Shown: piece after piece, positions 26,726-34,298 of the stretch
Position numbering within the stretch: position 1 is the stretch's first letter
How the letters are laid out: every line of letters begins with the position of its first letter
Assembly: GCA_009779755.1 (NCBI GenBank)
Contig: WRDO01000003.1
Span: forward strand, 1-64,000
Direction of reading: 5' to 3'
DNA: 64,000 nt
From: Defluviitaleaceae bacterium
GTDB lineage: Bacteria > Bacillota > Clostridia > Lachnospirales > WQUN01
Notes under the pieces: generated by a model
Database searches by the model: none
What the model was told of the DNA's origin: nothing
Seen by the model: the letters and a program-made list of their open reading frames with translations, nothing else
Made by a program: the position numbers and the translations under genes

Positions 26726-27358
26726 ATGCAATGCAGAACCCACCCGACGGCTCATGCCGTAAACACCTGCAATACTTGCGGAGAATGGCTTTGTGAAGTA
26801 TGCACCTTAGATATTAACGGACGCTTGTTTTGCCGCGCGTGCCTGGCCAAGCTGGCGGAATACGAAGCCGCGCCGGAACCCGCCCGCAAATGCGCACCCC
26901 CGATGGGACGTCGGATTCGCTGGAGCTTGACCTTCATATTTTCCTTCCTCCCCGGGGCAAACTATATGTACCTTGGGCTGATAAAACGCGGCTTGGCGGC
27001 CATGTGCGGCTTCTTCCTGCTGATTTACCTGCTTACGCTTGTGGCGGGGTCGTTCCTCGGCGGTCCGCTGACGGTATTGCTGTCTTTGTCGCTGCCCGTT
27101 TGTTACCTGACGTATACGTTCGACGGCTTTAATATACGCAGGCGTATGCTTAGCGGCGAAACCGTGCATGATAATATCGACGATGTAATCGCCTTCTTCC
27201 GCCGCAACAAAAAGACGCTCCTCATCCTGTTTATCCTGTGCATCGGCTTGGGTGCGGCGGGAAGCCTGCTGAACGCAATCCTTAAACCCTTATTTAATCT
27301 GGTACCCCTGCTGCTCATAGGGTTTTGCGTATACGCGGTATTAAAGAAGAAAACTTGA
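26726..27358 (+). CDS. B-box-like zinc-finger membrane protein
   Basis: A 210-residue protein. Residues 1-50 carry a cysteine/histidine pattern like a B-box (CRTHPTAHAVNTCNTC, CEVC, CRAC) predicted to bind two zinc ions. A short linker is followed by five or so hydrophobic segments from about residue 70 to the end, including LTLVAGSFLGGPLTVLLSLS and LLILFILCIGLGAAGSLLN. The arrangement occurs in uncharacterised Firmicutes membrane proteins. AAGGGAG precedes the ATG at 26726; the longer frame from 26678 has no ribosome site. Confidence 0.75.
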   Translation: MQCRTHPTAHAVNTCNTCGEWLCEVCTLDINGRLFCRACLAKLAEYEAAPEPARKCAPPMGRRIRWSLTFIFSFLPGANYMYLGLIKRGLAAMCGFFLLIYLLTLVAGSFLGGPLTVLLSLSLPVCYLTYTFDGFNIRRRMLSGETVHDNIDDVIAFFRRNKKTLLILFILCIGLGAAGSLLNAILKPLFNLVPLLLIGFCVYAVLKKKT

Positions 27359-27383
27359 CGCTGTAAAACCAAAGGTGTAATAT
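27355..27383 (+). promoter_or_regulatory. Sigma-A promoter of rpsU
   Basis: TTGACG (27355-27360) and TAATAT (27378-27383) are spaced by 17 bases and lie 48 bases before the rpsU start. The -35 overlaps the stop of the preceding gene. Confidence 0.5.
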
Positions 27384-27430
27384 ACCCGAAGTAAGGTTGC
27401 ATCCGAACCGGCCGGAGGGAGGGATAGTCC

Positions 27431-27607
27431 ATGTCACAGGTAGTCATCAAAGATAACGAAACGCTGGACGCAGCACTCCGGCGCTTCAAAAGGGATTGCG
27501 CGAAAGCGGGAATTATGGGGGAAGTGCGTAAGCGCGAGCATTACGACAAACCCAGCGTAAAACGCAAAAAGAAATCCGAAGCGGCCCGCAAGCGTAAATT
27601 TAACTAG
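27431..27607 (+). CDS. rpsU: Small ribosomal subunit protein bS21
   Basis: A 58-residue protein. [20 protein letters not shown] and [20 protein letters not shown] are diagnostic of S21, and the lysine/arginine-rich C-terminus ([15 protein letters not shown]) is intact. S21 binds near the 3' end of 16S rRNA and affects initiation. GGAGGGAGGG precedes the ATG. It is normal in length for Firmicutes. Confidence 0.97.
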   Translation: MSQVVIKDNETLDAALRRFKRDCAKAGIMGEVRKREHYDKPSVKRKKKSEAARKRKFN

Positions 27608-27612
27608 AACAG

Positions 27613-27641
27613 TTGACACGCCTGCTCCCCTCTCGTATAAT
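27613..27641 (+). promoter_or_regulatory. Consensus sigma-A promoter of tRNA-Asp
   Basis: A perfect TTGACA (27613-27618) and a perfect TATAAT (27636-27641) are separated by 17 bases, about 20 bases before the tRNA 5' end. Confidence 0.9.
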
Positions 27642-27660
27642 AGCCTCCGTTAACCGACCC

Positions 27661-27734
27661 GGCCCAGTAGCTCAGTTGGTTAGAGTGCCGGCCTGTCACG
27701 CCGGAGGTCGAGGGTTCGAGCCCCTTCTGGGTCG
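27661..27734 (+). tRNA. tRNA-Asp (anticodon GTC)
   Basis: A 74-base cloverleaf. The acceptor GGCCCAG pairs with CTGGGTC through one G-U. The D arm (GCTCAGTTGGTTAGAG), the anticodon arm CCGGC-CTGTCAC-GCCGG with GTC at 27695-27697, and the T arm GGGTTCGAGCCCC are all intact. CCA is not encoded; the discriminator is G. It has its own promoter and terminator. Confidence 0.97.
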
Positions 27735-27747
27735 TAAGTAAAAATAT

Positions 27748-27779
27748 GCCCTGTCTGTAAAATGCGGACAGGGCTTTTT
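27748..27779. terminator. Intrinsic terminator after tRNA-Asp
   Basis: GCCCTGTC (27748-27755) pairs perfectly with GACAGGGC (27767-27774), followed by TTTTT. On the minus strand the stem is followed by ATATTTTTA, so it may also stop transcripts from the HD-GYP gene that ends at its edge. Confidence 0.88.
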
Positions 27780-28687
27780 CATTGTATTTCATCTTTTTTT
27801 GCCTCGAGAAGTTCCTTCGGGATTTCACACAGGACCGCTACGATCTCCGTATCCAGCTGCGTATCAGCCACTTCTTTAATAATCCGTATCGCTTCATCGT
27901 AGCTTTTCCTCGGCCTGTAGATACGGTCGGTGCTAAGCGCCGAAAAGGTATCCGCTACGGTGATGATCCTCGCTTCGATCGGGATATCCTCCGCGGCCAC
28001 TTTCAAATACCCTCTGCCGTCCAAGCGTTCGTGGTGGTAGTAAACGATGTCGCCGATATGCTGATAACTTGTCGGTTCGAGGATATTCTTACCGTATGTC
28101 ACATGTTGCTCAATGATTTTACGTTCTTCGGAAGACAGCTTGCCGGGTTTGTTTAATATGTTGTCGGGGATCCCGATCTTCCCTATGTCGTGCAGGATAG
28201 CCGCGTCCATCAAGCGTGTCCGGCAAATGCCGTTTTTGATCCGATCGGGGAGGTGTCCGTATATTAACCTGACGATTTCCGCCACATGCACCGAATGCCC
28301 TTGCGTATAATGGTCCTTCGCTTCCATCGCGTTTACGAGGGTCTTGGTGATTTCGTCCGTCTTTCTGGAAATGGCCGCGGACATTTTTTTAAGTGTTATG
28401 ACCATGGCGCATACAAAAATCGCGCCGAAGAACAAAAGCAAGGAGATAATCAGGTCTGTGGTAGACATCGTGCTCCTGATCATAAACATGGCGCCGACGA
28501 AAATATAACCGATGAGGAAAAGGATCGTCAGTGCCATGCTTGCCGTGTAGATACGATCCGTAAATATCTCCTGTTCGTGCGCCTGCGCCCTGAACGCGGC
28601 AAGCGATTTTAGGAACATGATAAGGCCGAACAGCATCAGACATGCTCCAAAAGCGACGAGCGTTAGACATATCAATTTGAATATCAT
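27779..28687 (-). CDS. Membrane-anchored HD-GYP phosphodiesterase
   Basis: A 302-residue protein with three N-terminal membrane helices (residues 3-25, 48-68 and 77-98). An HD-GYP domain follows: HSVHVAEIVRLIY, ILHDIGKIGIPDNILNKPGKL, and YYHHERLDGRGY. The GYP triplet is GRGY followed by L, a variant of the usual DGxGYP; metal-binding histidines are intact. The family hydrolyses c-di-GMP. SD AAAGGAA precedes the ATG. It is the last gene after the GH4 and hydrogenase-like kinase genes, with 19-base gaps. Confidence 0.9.
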   Translation of the reverse strand: MIFKLICLTLVAFGACLMLFGLIMFLKSLAAFRAQAHEQEIFTDRIYTASMALTILFLIGYIFVGAMFMIRSTMSTTDLIISLLLFFGAIFVCAMVITLKKMSAAISRKTDEITKTLVNAMEAKDHYTQGHSVHVAEIVRLIYGHLPDRIKNGICRTRLMDAAILHDIGKIGIPDNILNKPGKLSSEERKIIEQHVTYGKNILEPTSYQHIGDIVYYHHERLDGRGYLKVAAEDIPIEARIITVADTFSALSTDRIYRPRKSYDEAIRIIKEVADTQLDTEIVAVLCEIPKELLEAKKDEIQ

Positions 28688-28706
28688 GCAAATTCCTTTA
28701 TCGGGG

Positions 28707-30098
28707 TTATTTTAGCAAAGCATTTACATATGCCACCGTTTCGGGTTGTTCCTTCTCTATCCGTGCGATCGCGTCCTTAAATTGCGGCAGGTAATCCTTA
28801 TGCGCGATCAGCAATTGGTCGAAGATTTCCTTCCCAAGCGACCCGGCGGGTATAAGGGGGTTAAGGCAAAATCCGTGCAACGCCTTGCCGTAATCCCCCG
28901 TGACGGCGGCTTCGATGATGATCTGCTCCATGGCCTTCATGTGCTGCACCATACCGCGCGGACCGGGGGGGAACGGACCCCAGGCAAAGCATTCGGGGCC
29001 GTGGGCGGTTACGGATGCGGACACTTCCACCACGCAATCGCGGGGGAGGTCGGGCAACGCGCCGTTGTTGGCCACGCTGACGACCATTTCGGTACCCTTA
29101 TTATTGTATATGGAAGTCACAAGCTCGCAAGCCGCGTCCGAATAATACGCGCCGCCGCGGTTGGAAAGCTCTTCGGGTTTATAATCGAGCGCGGGGTCCT
29201 TGTAAAGTTCGAAAAGGCGCGCTTCGGTACGTTTAACCTCCTCGGCGCGGGTCTTGCCCGTGGAGAAGCCCTTGATTGCCTCCTCCAGCATGTTGCCGGT
29301 GGAATAATAATAACGGTGGTAATAACAGGGTAGCAGCCCCACATCCTTGATGACTTCGTAATGGTAACCTACGTTGGCGATATTTTTGGGTATGTTATCG
29401 TCGTCCGTCGCTTCTCCGGGTTTGTATTGCAAATCGATAAGTTCGGCGGTACGGTCGTTGCCTTCGTTATCCCATACGCGGTGCCAGTTAAAATGGTTAA
29501 GCCCCGCGAAACGAACAGTCAAATCCTCGGCGGGTAACTTTAATTGGCTTGCGGCGTTTTTTACCAATCCTATAGGGACGTTGCACAAGCCGACAGTGCG
29601 CTTCCAACCGCCGTGGAAGATCGCCGCCTCCGTAACCATACCCGCGGGATTGGTGAAATTGACCAACCACGCGTCGGGGCAAAGCTCACCCATATCCTTC
29701 ACGATATCCAATATGACGGGTATCGTACGGAGGGCCTTAAACATCCCCCCCGCGCCTTTGGTTTCCTGCCCCAGTACGCCGTGCGAAAGAGGTATACGTT
29801 CGTCCTTTATACGCGCGTCCAGTAAGCCGACCCTAAACTGCGTGGTGACGAAGTCCGCGCCCGCCAACGCTTCACGCCTGTCAAGTGTACACGTTACGAG
29901 CCAATCAAGCCCGGCGGCCTTAACCATACGTTTGGCCATCGCACCTACGATCTCCAATTTTTCGCGGCCTTCATCTACATCCACCAGCCACAATTCCCTG
30001 ATGGGGAATTCATCCTTACGTTTGATATAACCTTCAACGAGTTCGGGCAGGTAACTGGAGCCGCCGCCGATTACGGCAATCTTTAAAGCGTCGCGCAT
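28707..30098 (-). CDS. GH4 6-phospho-beta-glucosidase
   Basis: A 463-residue GH4 enzyme. NAD-binding AVIGGGSSYLPEL (residues 8-20), NFTNPAGM (about 147-154), C172-N173 in GLCNVPIG, and N201-H202 in GLNHFNW are visible. The CN pair and the SSYxPEL loop are typical of the phospho-beta-glucosidase branch (LicH/CelF), which uses NAD+ and Mn2+ on phosphorylated disaccharides delivered by a PTS. No PTS gene is nearby. AAGGGG precedes the ATG. Confidence 0.9.
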   Translation of the reverse strand: MRDALKIAVIGGGSSYLPELVEGYIKRKDEFPIRELWLVDVDEGREKLEIVGAMAKRMVKAAGLDWLVTCTLDRREALAGADFVTTQFRVGLLDARIKDERIPLSHGVLGQETKGAGGMFKALRTIPVILDIVKDMGELCPDAWLVNFTNPAGMVTEAAIFHGGWKRTVGLCNVPIGLVKNAASQLKLPAEDLTVRFAGLNHFNWHRVWDNEGNDRTAELIDLQYKPGEATDDDNIPKNIANVGYHYEVIKDVGLLPCYYHRYYYSTGNMLEEAIKGFSTGKTRAEEVKRTEARLFELYKDPALDYKPEELSNRGGAYYSDAACELVTSIYNNKGTEMVVSVANNGALPDLPRDCVVEVSASVTAHGPECFAWGPFPPGPRGMVQHMKAMEQIIIEAAVTGDYGKALHGFCLNPLIPAGSLGKEIFDQLLIAHKDYLPQFKDAIARIEKEQPETVAYVNALLK

Positions 30099-30117
30099 AA
30101 CGAATCCCCTTTGATTT

Positions 30118-33100
30118 TTATGTGTCCGAATACAGGCTTACCGCCGTGTCCACGACGGCGATGGCTTTTTTAAACTCACCGTGGAGCAAATGGGCCGCGA
30201 TCTCATCTAATAAATCGTTGACGCTTTGCGGCCAAGTGATTTGCCGCAGCAACTCCAACGACGCGCGAGCCGCGCTTTTTTTAATACGTGTACAGGATTT
30301 GCGTATTTCAGCCAAATGCTCCTGTAAAACGGCAATGTCGTCCGTTGACAGGGTTTCGACCGAATCTTGGCGTACCGGCGTGTGATCGGTCAACACCCGC
30401 TTTAACGCTTCGATAAACAGCGGAGTTTGGGTATTGATTATATCCAAATCGTTCGCCGTACCCGCTTTTTCCAGCTTAAGCGCATCGGCGGATAATTCCT
30501 TGCAATCGAGGTGGAGCAGGACGCTTTTCATGCCGTGTACCGTGGTGATATATAACTTCCTGTCGTCCTCGTCGAAGGCATTCGCTTTCGGCAATAACAT
30601 TTCAAGTACGAATACGGCACCTTCAACGTCCTTCAAAGCCGTTTTCGCGATTAAACCGTTCATCTCTTTTTTTTGCGTGAACGAAACCAATTTATTGTGC
30701 CCTGCGCTTTTACGCGCTTTCGCGATGACTTCGGGGGGTTGCTTGTCGCGTATCAGGCGGTTTAAGTATATGTTTAATTCGCGCATATCGATGGGCTTTG
30801 ATATAAAACCATCGAAGCCATTCTCCATAAACATATCCGATTGCCCCGTCACGGCGTTGGCCGTCAACGCGACAATGGGTTTCGTATACCCCAGGTCGCG
30901 GATGATTTTCGTCGCTTCGATACCGTCCATCTTCGGCATCATATGGTCCATGAACACGATGTCGTACGTTTTGCCCTTCTTGATTATCTCAACGGCTTCC
31001 AATCCGCTCGAAACGGTTTCGATCCTTAAGCCGTAGGGCATCATCATCCCCTTCGCCACATACAGGTTGGAATCGACGTCATCCACCACCAGTATAGTGC
31101 CGTACGGCATGTATTCATGCGTCATTTTCGTCCTTCGTGCCTTCGGCATGATTTGATAGCGGTTGGAACGTAATTTTTCGGCCATTTCCGTGCCGCATAT
31201 CGCGTCGCCGACGCGTTCCTGCGGTAACCTGACGATAAAGGTCGAACCTTTATTGGGTTTGCTTTTGACCTCTATTTCACCCTGCATCAACTCCAGCAGG
31301 CGTTTCGTGATCGTCATACCCAACCCCGTACCGATGGTGGTGCGGTTGGTTTCCAAATTAAAGCGTGTGTATTCCTCGAAAAGTGTTTCCACCTGTTCTT
31401 CCGTCATACCCTGGCCCGTATCGCTGATACGAAACACGAGCGTGCATTCGGGTCCTTCTTTTTCCGCTTCGGCCCATACGGAAAGCTCGACCCCGCCGTC
31501 GTCGGTATATTTAAACGCGTTCGACAGGATGTTGTTTAATATTTGTTTAATACGCAGCTCATCCCCCAGCATATCGTGCGGCGTATCCTTATCGATCTTG
31601 AGGTCAAATTCGATGTGCTTGCTTTCATAACGCAGCAGGTTTAATTGCATGGTGTCGTATATCAGACTGGGCATATCGTATTCGTTGGGCATAAGCTGCA
31701 ACTTGCCCGCTTCGATTTTGGAAAGGTCCAGCAGGTCGTTGATGATCGTCAAAAGCAACTTGCCCGAGCTATGTATACGGCTGAACGCTTCCTCGATTTC
31801 CGTCGAATGGTTTTCTTTTTGCAACTGGATTTCCGCCGTACCCAGCACGGCGTTGATCGGCGTGCGGATCTCGTGGCTGATGTGCGAAAGGAATACGCTC
31901 TTGGCACGATTGGCCGCCGTCGCCAACAGGAATTCTTCGTGTTCGGCCTTGGCGTCGTCCTTGGATTTGATAATACAGTTGGCGGGTATGTTTACGTTAA
32001 GCGCGATCTTGCGCGCCATATCGTGGCAGGTGCCCGAACCGCACGCACCGCAATCAACGTGGTGTTTTTCGTAGCTGTCCTTACCCATCGACGCAAACGC
32101 CTTGCCGATATCCTCGTCCGTTATTTGCGGCAGTGTTGTGGGGATGGATTTGTATTCACGCATAAAAAGGGAAAGGTCCAGCGTTTTATCATAAGTTTGG
32201 TACAACCCGATATAATAATCCTTGTTGTATTCAAAGACCTTTTCCTTGCGCTTTCGGTTCATGGTTTTGCCGACCTTAAACACGCATCGGTTGTTTGCGC
32301 CGGCGTTCCCTATATTACAACCTTCGGTGCAGTTTAATACATCGTAGACGTCGGGCAACAGGTCATCGGGCATGGCGGCGTATTCGAACAAGCGGTTATA
32401 TACGTTATCTCCTTCCGCTTTGGCGATGTGCAGCCTTTTACCCGCGAAGAACTCGATATTTTCCGTAAAGCCGCCCGGCATGGGGAAGAGCGTACCCATC
32501 CCGACCGTATCATGGTCATAGGTGGTTTTTTCTTCGGGCAATTCGATTCCCTTTTCTTTTATGTATTCCAATAACATGCTGATGGTCACGTTGTATTGCG
32601 TCAGGCCCGTATCCTCGAATTCGACCTTCTTGGCCATACACGGCGAAATGGCGGCGATTTTATCGCTGACGGCCTTGTATTTCTGCATAAAAATAACGGT
32701 GCAAGCCATAGGACTGTGCACCGGTGATAATTTATCCAATAAATCCGGATGGTACATTTGGCAGAAGGTAACGATGGCGGGGCAGGGTTGGGTGATAATA
32801 CGCGCGTTCTCGTTGCGTTCCATGTGCCGCACATGCGCCCATGTACAAATATCCGCCCCCAAGGACACATCGTAAATCATGTTCACGCCGAGCCGTTTGA
32901 GGTATGTAAACAACCGTTTATATTCGGGGATATTTGTCCTGACCGAAGGCGCGACGATGACGGAAATCCGTTCGCCCTTGCTTAAATCGGTAAAAAAGCG
33001 CTCCGTATCGTCCTTATACAACCTGGCCTTATGGCTGCATGCCGCCACGCACCGCCCGCAAACAATACATTTTTCATAATCGATGATGACCTTTATATCA

Positions 33101-33207
33101 CCGTTTATGTCCTGATACGTGACGTTGGCCAATTCCATGGGACATTCGCGTACGCATCGGTTGCAACCCGTACACAAGTCAATCTTAGTCCTGATCACTT
33201 CCGCCAC
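30118..33207 (-). CDS. [FeFe]-hydrogenase-like sensor fused to hybrid histidine kinase
   Basis: A 1029-residue soluble protein. Order: two 4Fe-4S ferredoxin motifs (CTGCNRCVRECP, CIVCGRCVAACS; residues 10-60); a [FeFe]-hydrogenase large-subunit domain with TQPCPAI (C142), SPCMAKK (about 190) and NCTEGCNIG (about 291); a further cluster CGACGSGTC (about 385); HisKA (SHISHEIRTP, about 440); HATPase (DTGQGM); a receiver (MDHMMPKMDG); and a C-terminal HPt (TVHGMKS). H-cluster cysteines are kept but the proton-relay cysteine of TSCCP is proline. Predicted H2/redox sensor. The GTG start follows its own promoter and GGGGGG. Confidence 0.88.
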   Translation of the reverse strand: MAEVIRTKIDLCTGCNRCVRECPMELANVTYQDINGDIKVIIDYEKCIVCGRCVAACSHKARLYKDDTERFFTDLSKGERISVIVAPSVRTNIPEYKRLFTYLKRLGVNMIYDVSLGADICTWAHVRHMERNENARIITQPCPAIVTFCQMYHPDLLDKLSPVHSPMACTVIFMQKYKAVSDKIAAISPCMAKKVEFEDTGLTQYNVTISMLLEYIKEKGIELPEEKTTYDHDTVGMGTLFPMPGGFTENIEFFAGKRLHIAKAEGDNVYNRLFEYAAMPDDLLPDVYDVLNCTEGCNIGNAGANNRCVFKVGKTMNRKRKEKVFEYNKDYYIGLYQTYDKTLDLSLFMREYKSIPTTLPQITDEDIGKAFASMGKDSYEKHHVDCGACGSGTCHDMARKIALNVNIPANCIIKSKDDAKAEHEEFLLATAANRAKSVFLSHISHEIRTPINAVLGTAEIQLQKENHSTEIEEAFSRIHSSGKLLLTIINDLLDLSKIEAGKLQLMPNEYDMPSLIYDTMQLNLLRYESKHIEFDLKIDKDTPHDMLGDELRIKQILNNILSNAFKYTDDGGVELSVWAEAEKEGPECTLVFRISDTGQGMTEEQVETLFEEYTRFNLETNRTTIGTGLGMTITKRLLELMQGEIEVKSKPNKGSTFIVRLPQERVGDAICGTEMAEKLRSNRYQIMPKARRTKMTHEYMPYGTILVVDDVDSNLYVAKGMMMPYGLRIETVSSGLEAVEIIKKGKTYDIVFMDHMMPKMDGIEATKIIRDLGYTKPIVALTANAVTGQSDMFMENGFDGFISKPIDMRELNIYLNRLIRDKQPPEVIAKARKSAGHNKLVSFTQKKEMNGLIAKTALKDVEGAVFVLEMLLPKANAFDEDDRKLYITTVHGMKSVLLHLDCKELSADALKLEKAGTANDLDIINTQTPLFIEALKRVLTDHTPVRQDSVETLSTDDIAVLQEHLAEIRKSCTRIKKSAARASLELLRQITWPQSVNDLLDEIAAHLLHGEFKKAIAVVDTAVSLYSDT

Positions 33208-33240
33208 GCCGCCATCCCCCCCCATACCGAAAACACTACG

Positions 33241-33270
33241 ATTATACAAGTTCATTGATATATATGTAAA
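33241..33270 (-). promoter_or_regulatory. Sigma-A promoter of the hydrogenase-like kinase operon
   Basis: On the minus strand TTTACA (33270-33265) and TATAAT (33246-33241) are 18 bases apart. This sits between the metQ-like terminator and the GTG start. It excludes ATG 33255, which lies inside the promoter, and all longer readings of the kinase. Confidence 0.7.
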
Positions 33271-33302
33271 CGGAACATATATTCTGACAATCGTTTTCAT
33301 CC

Positions 33303-33345
33303 AAAAAGGCAACCCGTGGCATTTCATGCGCACAGGTTGCCTTTT
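33303..33345 (-). terminator. Intrinsic terminator of the metQ-like gene
   Basis: AAAAGGCAACC and GGTTGCCTTTTT form an 11-bp stem with an inner GTGC/GCAC-like extension and a GCATGAAATGC loop. It lies 22 bases after the stop. A T run follows on the minus strand. Confidence 0.88.
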
Positions 33346-33367
33346 ATCAACACTTTGTTTTATTGGG

Positions 33368-34225
33368 TTAAAATACCGGGTCAACCCCCGTAAACGTCCG
33401 TTGTATAAACGCGCGTACCGCTTCCGACGTAAGGTGGCGGTACAGCGCGGCAATAACCTCGCTGTCAGCGTTTTCTTCCCGTACCACCAGCACGTTGGCG
33501 TAAGGGTTGCCGAAAACCGCTTCGCGTATGAGCGAATCGCTGAGCGGGCAAAGGGGCGTACCGTCCAAAAGGACGTTGGTATTCACGATGGAAACATCCG
33601 CGTCATTGTTCATTAACGCCCGTGCCACCATCGGCGCCTCCAGCGGGATAAAACGCAGGTTGCGCGGGTTTTCGATCACGTCGTCCGGCGTGGCGAGCAC
33701 ACCCGCGATGGGATCGATACCGATGTTCGGGTCCAATCGGATAAGCCCTGCCTGTTGCAAAAGCATCAACGCGCGGCCTGTGTTGGCGGGGTCTTGGGGC
33801 ATGGCTACCGTACCGCCTTCGGGGATGTCCATAATGTTATCGAGTGTGAGCGAATACGCGCCGATCGGCTCCACATGTACCGGGCCGATGACGTGCAGGC
33901 GGTTGCCCGTACGCTCCATGTAGACGTTGAGGAACGGTATATGTTGGAAGTAGTTCGCATGGATATCCCCATCGGTCAAGGCCACGTTGGGTACGTTAAA
34001 GTCGATGAAGTCCGTTATCACCAAATCGATGCCGTCGGCGCGTAAGGCAGGCATAATATATTCCAATATCATCCTGTGCGGGGTCGGACTCGCGCCCATG
34101 TATACCCTAACCAAGGAACCGTCCGAAGGGAACGAAAGAACCCCGCTTTCGCCGCTTCGGTTACACCCGGCCAACAGACCAAGCCCCAAAACCACAACAC
34201 ATACCATAATTACTAATTTTTTCAT
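33368..34225 (-). CDS. MetQ/NlpA-family substrate-binding lipoprotein
   Basis: A 285-residue lipoprotein. The signal peptide MKKLVIMVCVVVLGLGLLAGC ends in lipobox LLAGC. The mature part has ALTDGDIHANYFQHIPFLNVY, IPEGGTVAMPQDPANTGRAL and the VSIVNTNVLLD segment, all typical of the methionine-type NlpA family. No metN or metI is adjacent, so either the transporter is elsewhere or the protein has a sensory role; it sits between two hybrid kinases. The start at 34225 follows GGAAGGA; the frame extending to 34282 lacks a ribosome site. Confidence 0.88.
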   Translation of the reverse strand: MKKLVIMVCVVVLGLGLLAGCNRSGESGVLSFPSDGSLVRVYMGASPTPHRMILEYIMPALRADGIDLVITDFIDFNVPNVALTDGDIHANYFQHIPFLNVYMERTGNRLHVIGPVHVEPIGAYSLTLDNIMDIPEGGTVAMPQDPANTGRALMLLQQAGLIRLDPNIGIDPIAGVLATPDDVIENPRNLRFIPLEAPMVARALMNNDADVSIVNTNVLLDGTPLCPLSDSLIREAVFGNPYANVLVVREENADSEVIAALYRHLTSEAVRAFIQRTFTGVDPVF

Positions 34226-34270
34226 TTTACTGATCCTTCCCGCGTATGTATACGCAATGCGATAAAAAAC

Positions 34271-34298
34271 ATGGTAACACATACGTTATCCGTGTCAA
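34271..34298 (-). promoter_or_regulatory. Sigma-A promoter of the metQ-like gene
   Basis: TTGACA (34298-34293, perfect) and TACCAT (34276-34271) are separated by 16 bases on the minus strand. The -35 overlaps the stop codon of the upstream kinase. No SAM-riboswitch-sized leader follows: only about 45 bases remain before the ATG. Confidence 0.55.

Noticed and set aside
33208..33453. N-terminal extension of the hydrogenase-like kinase
   Set aside because: This stretch contains the promoter (TTTACA-N18-TATAAT), and the upstream terminator precedes it; the ATGs in it have no ribosome sites.
34226..34294. SAM riboswitch or T-box ahead of the MetQ-like gene
   Set aside because: Only about 45 transcribed bases precede the start and no riboswitch helices are present.
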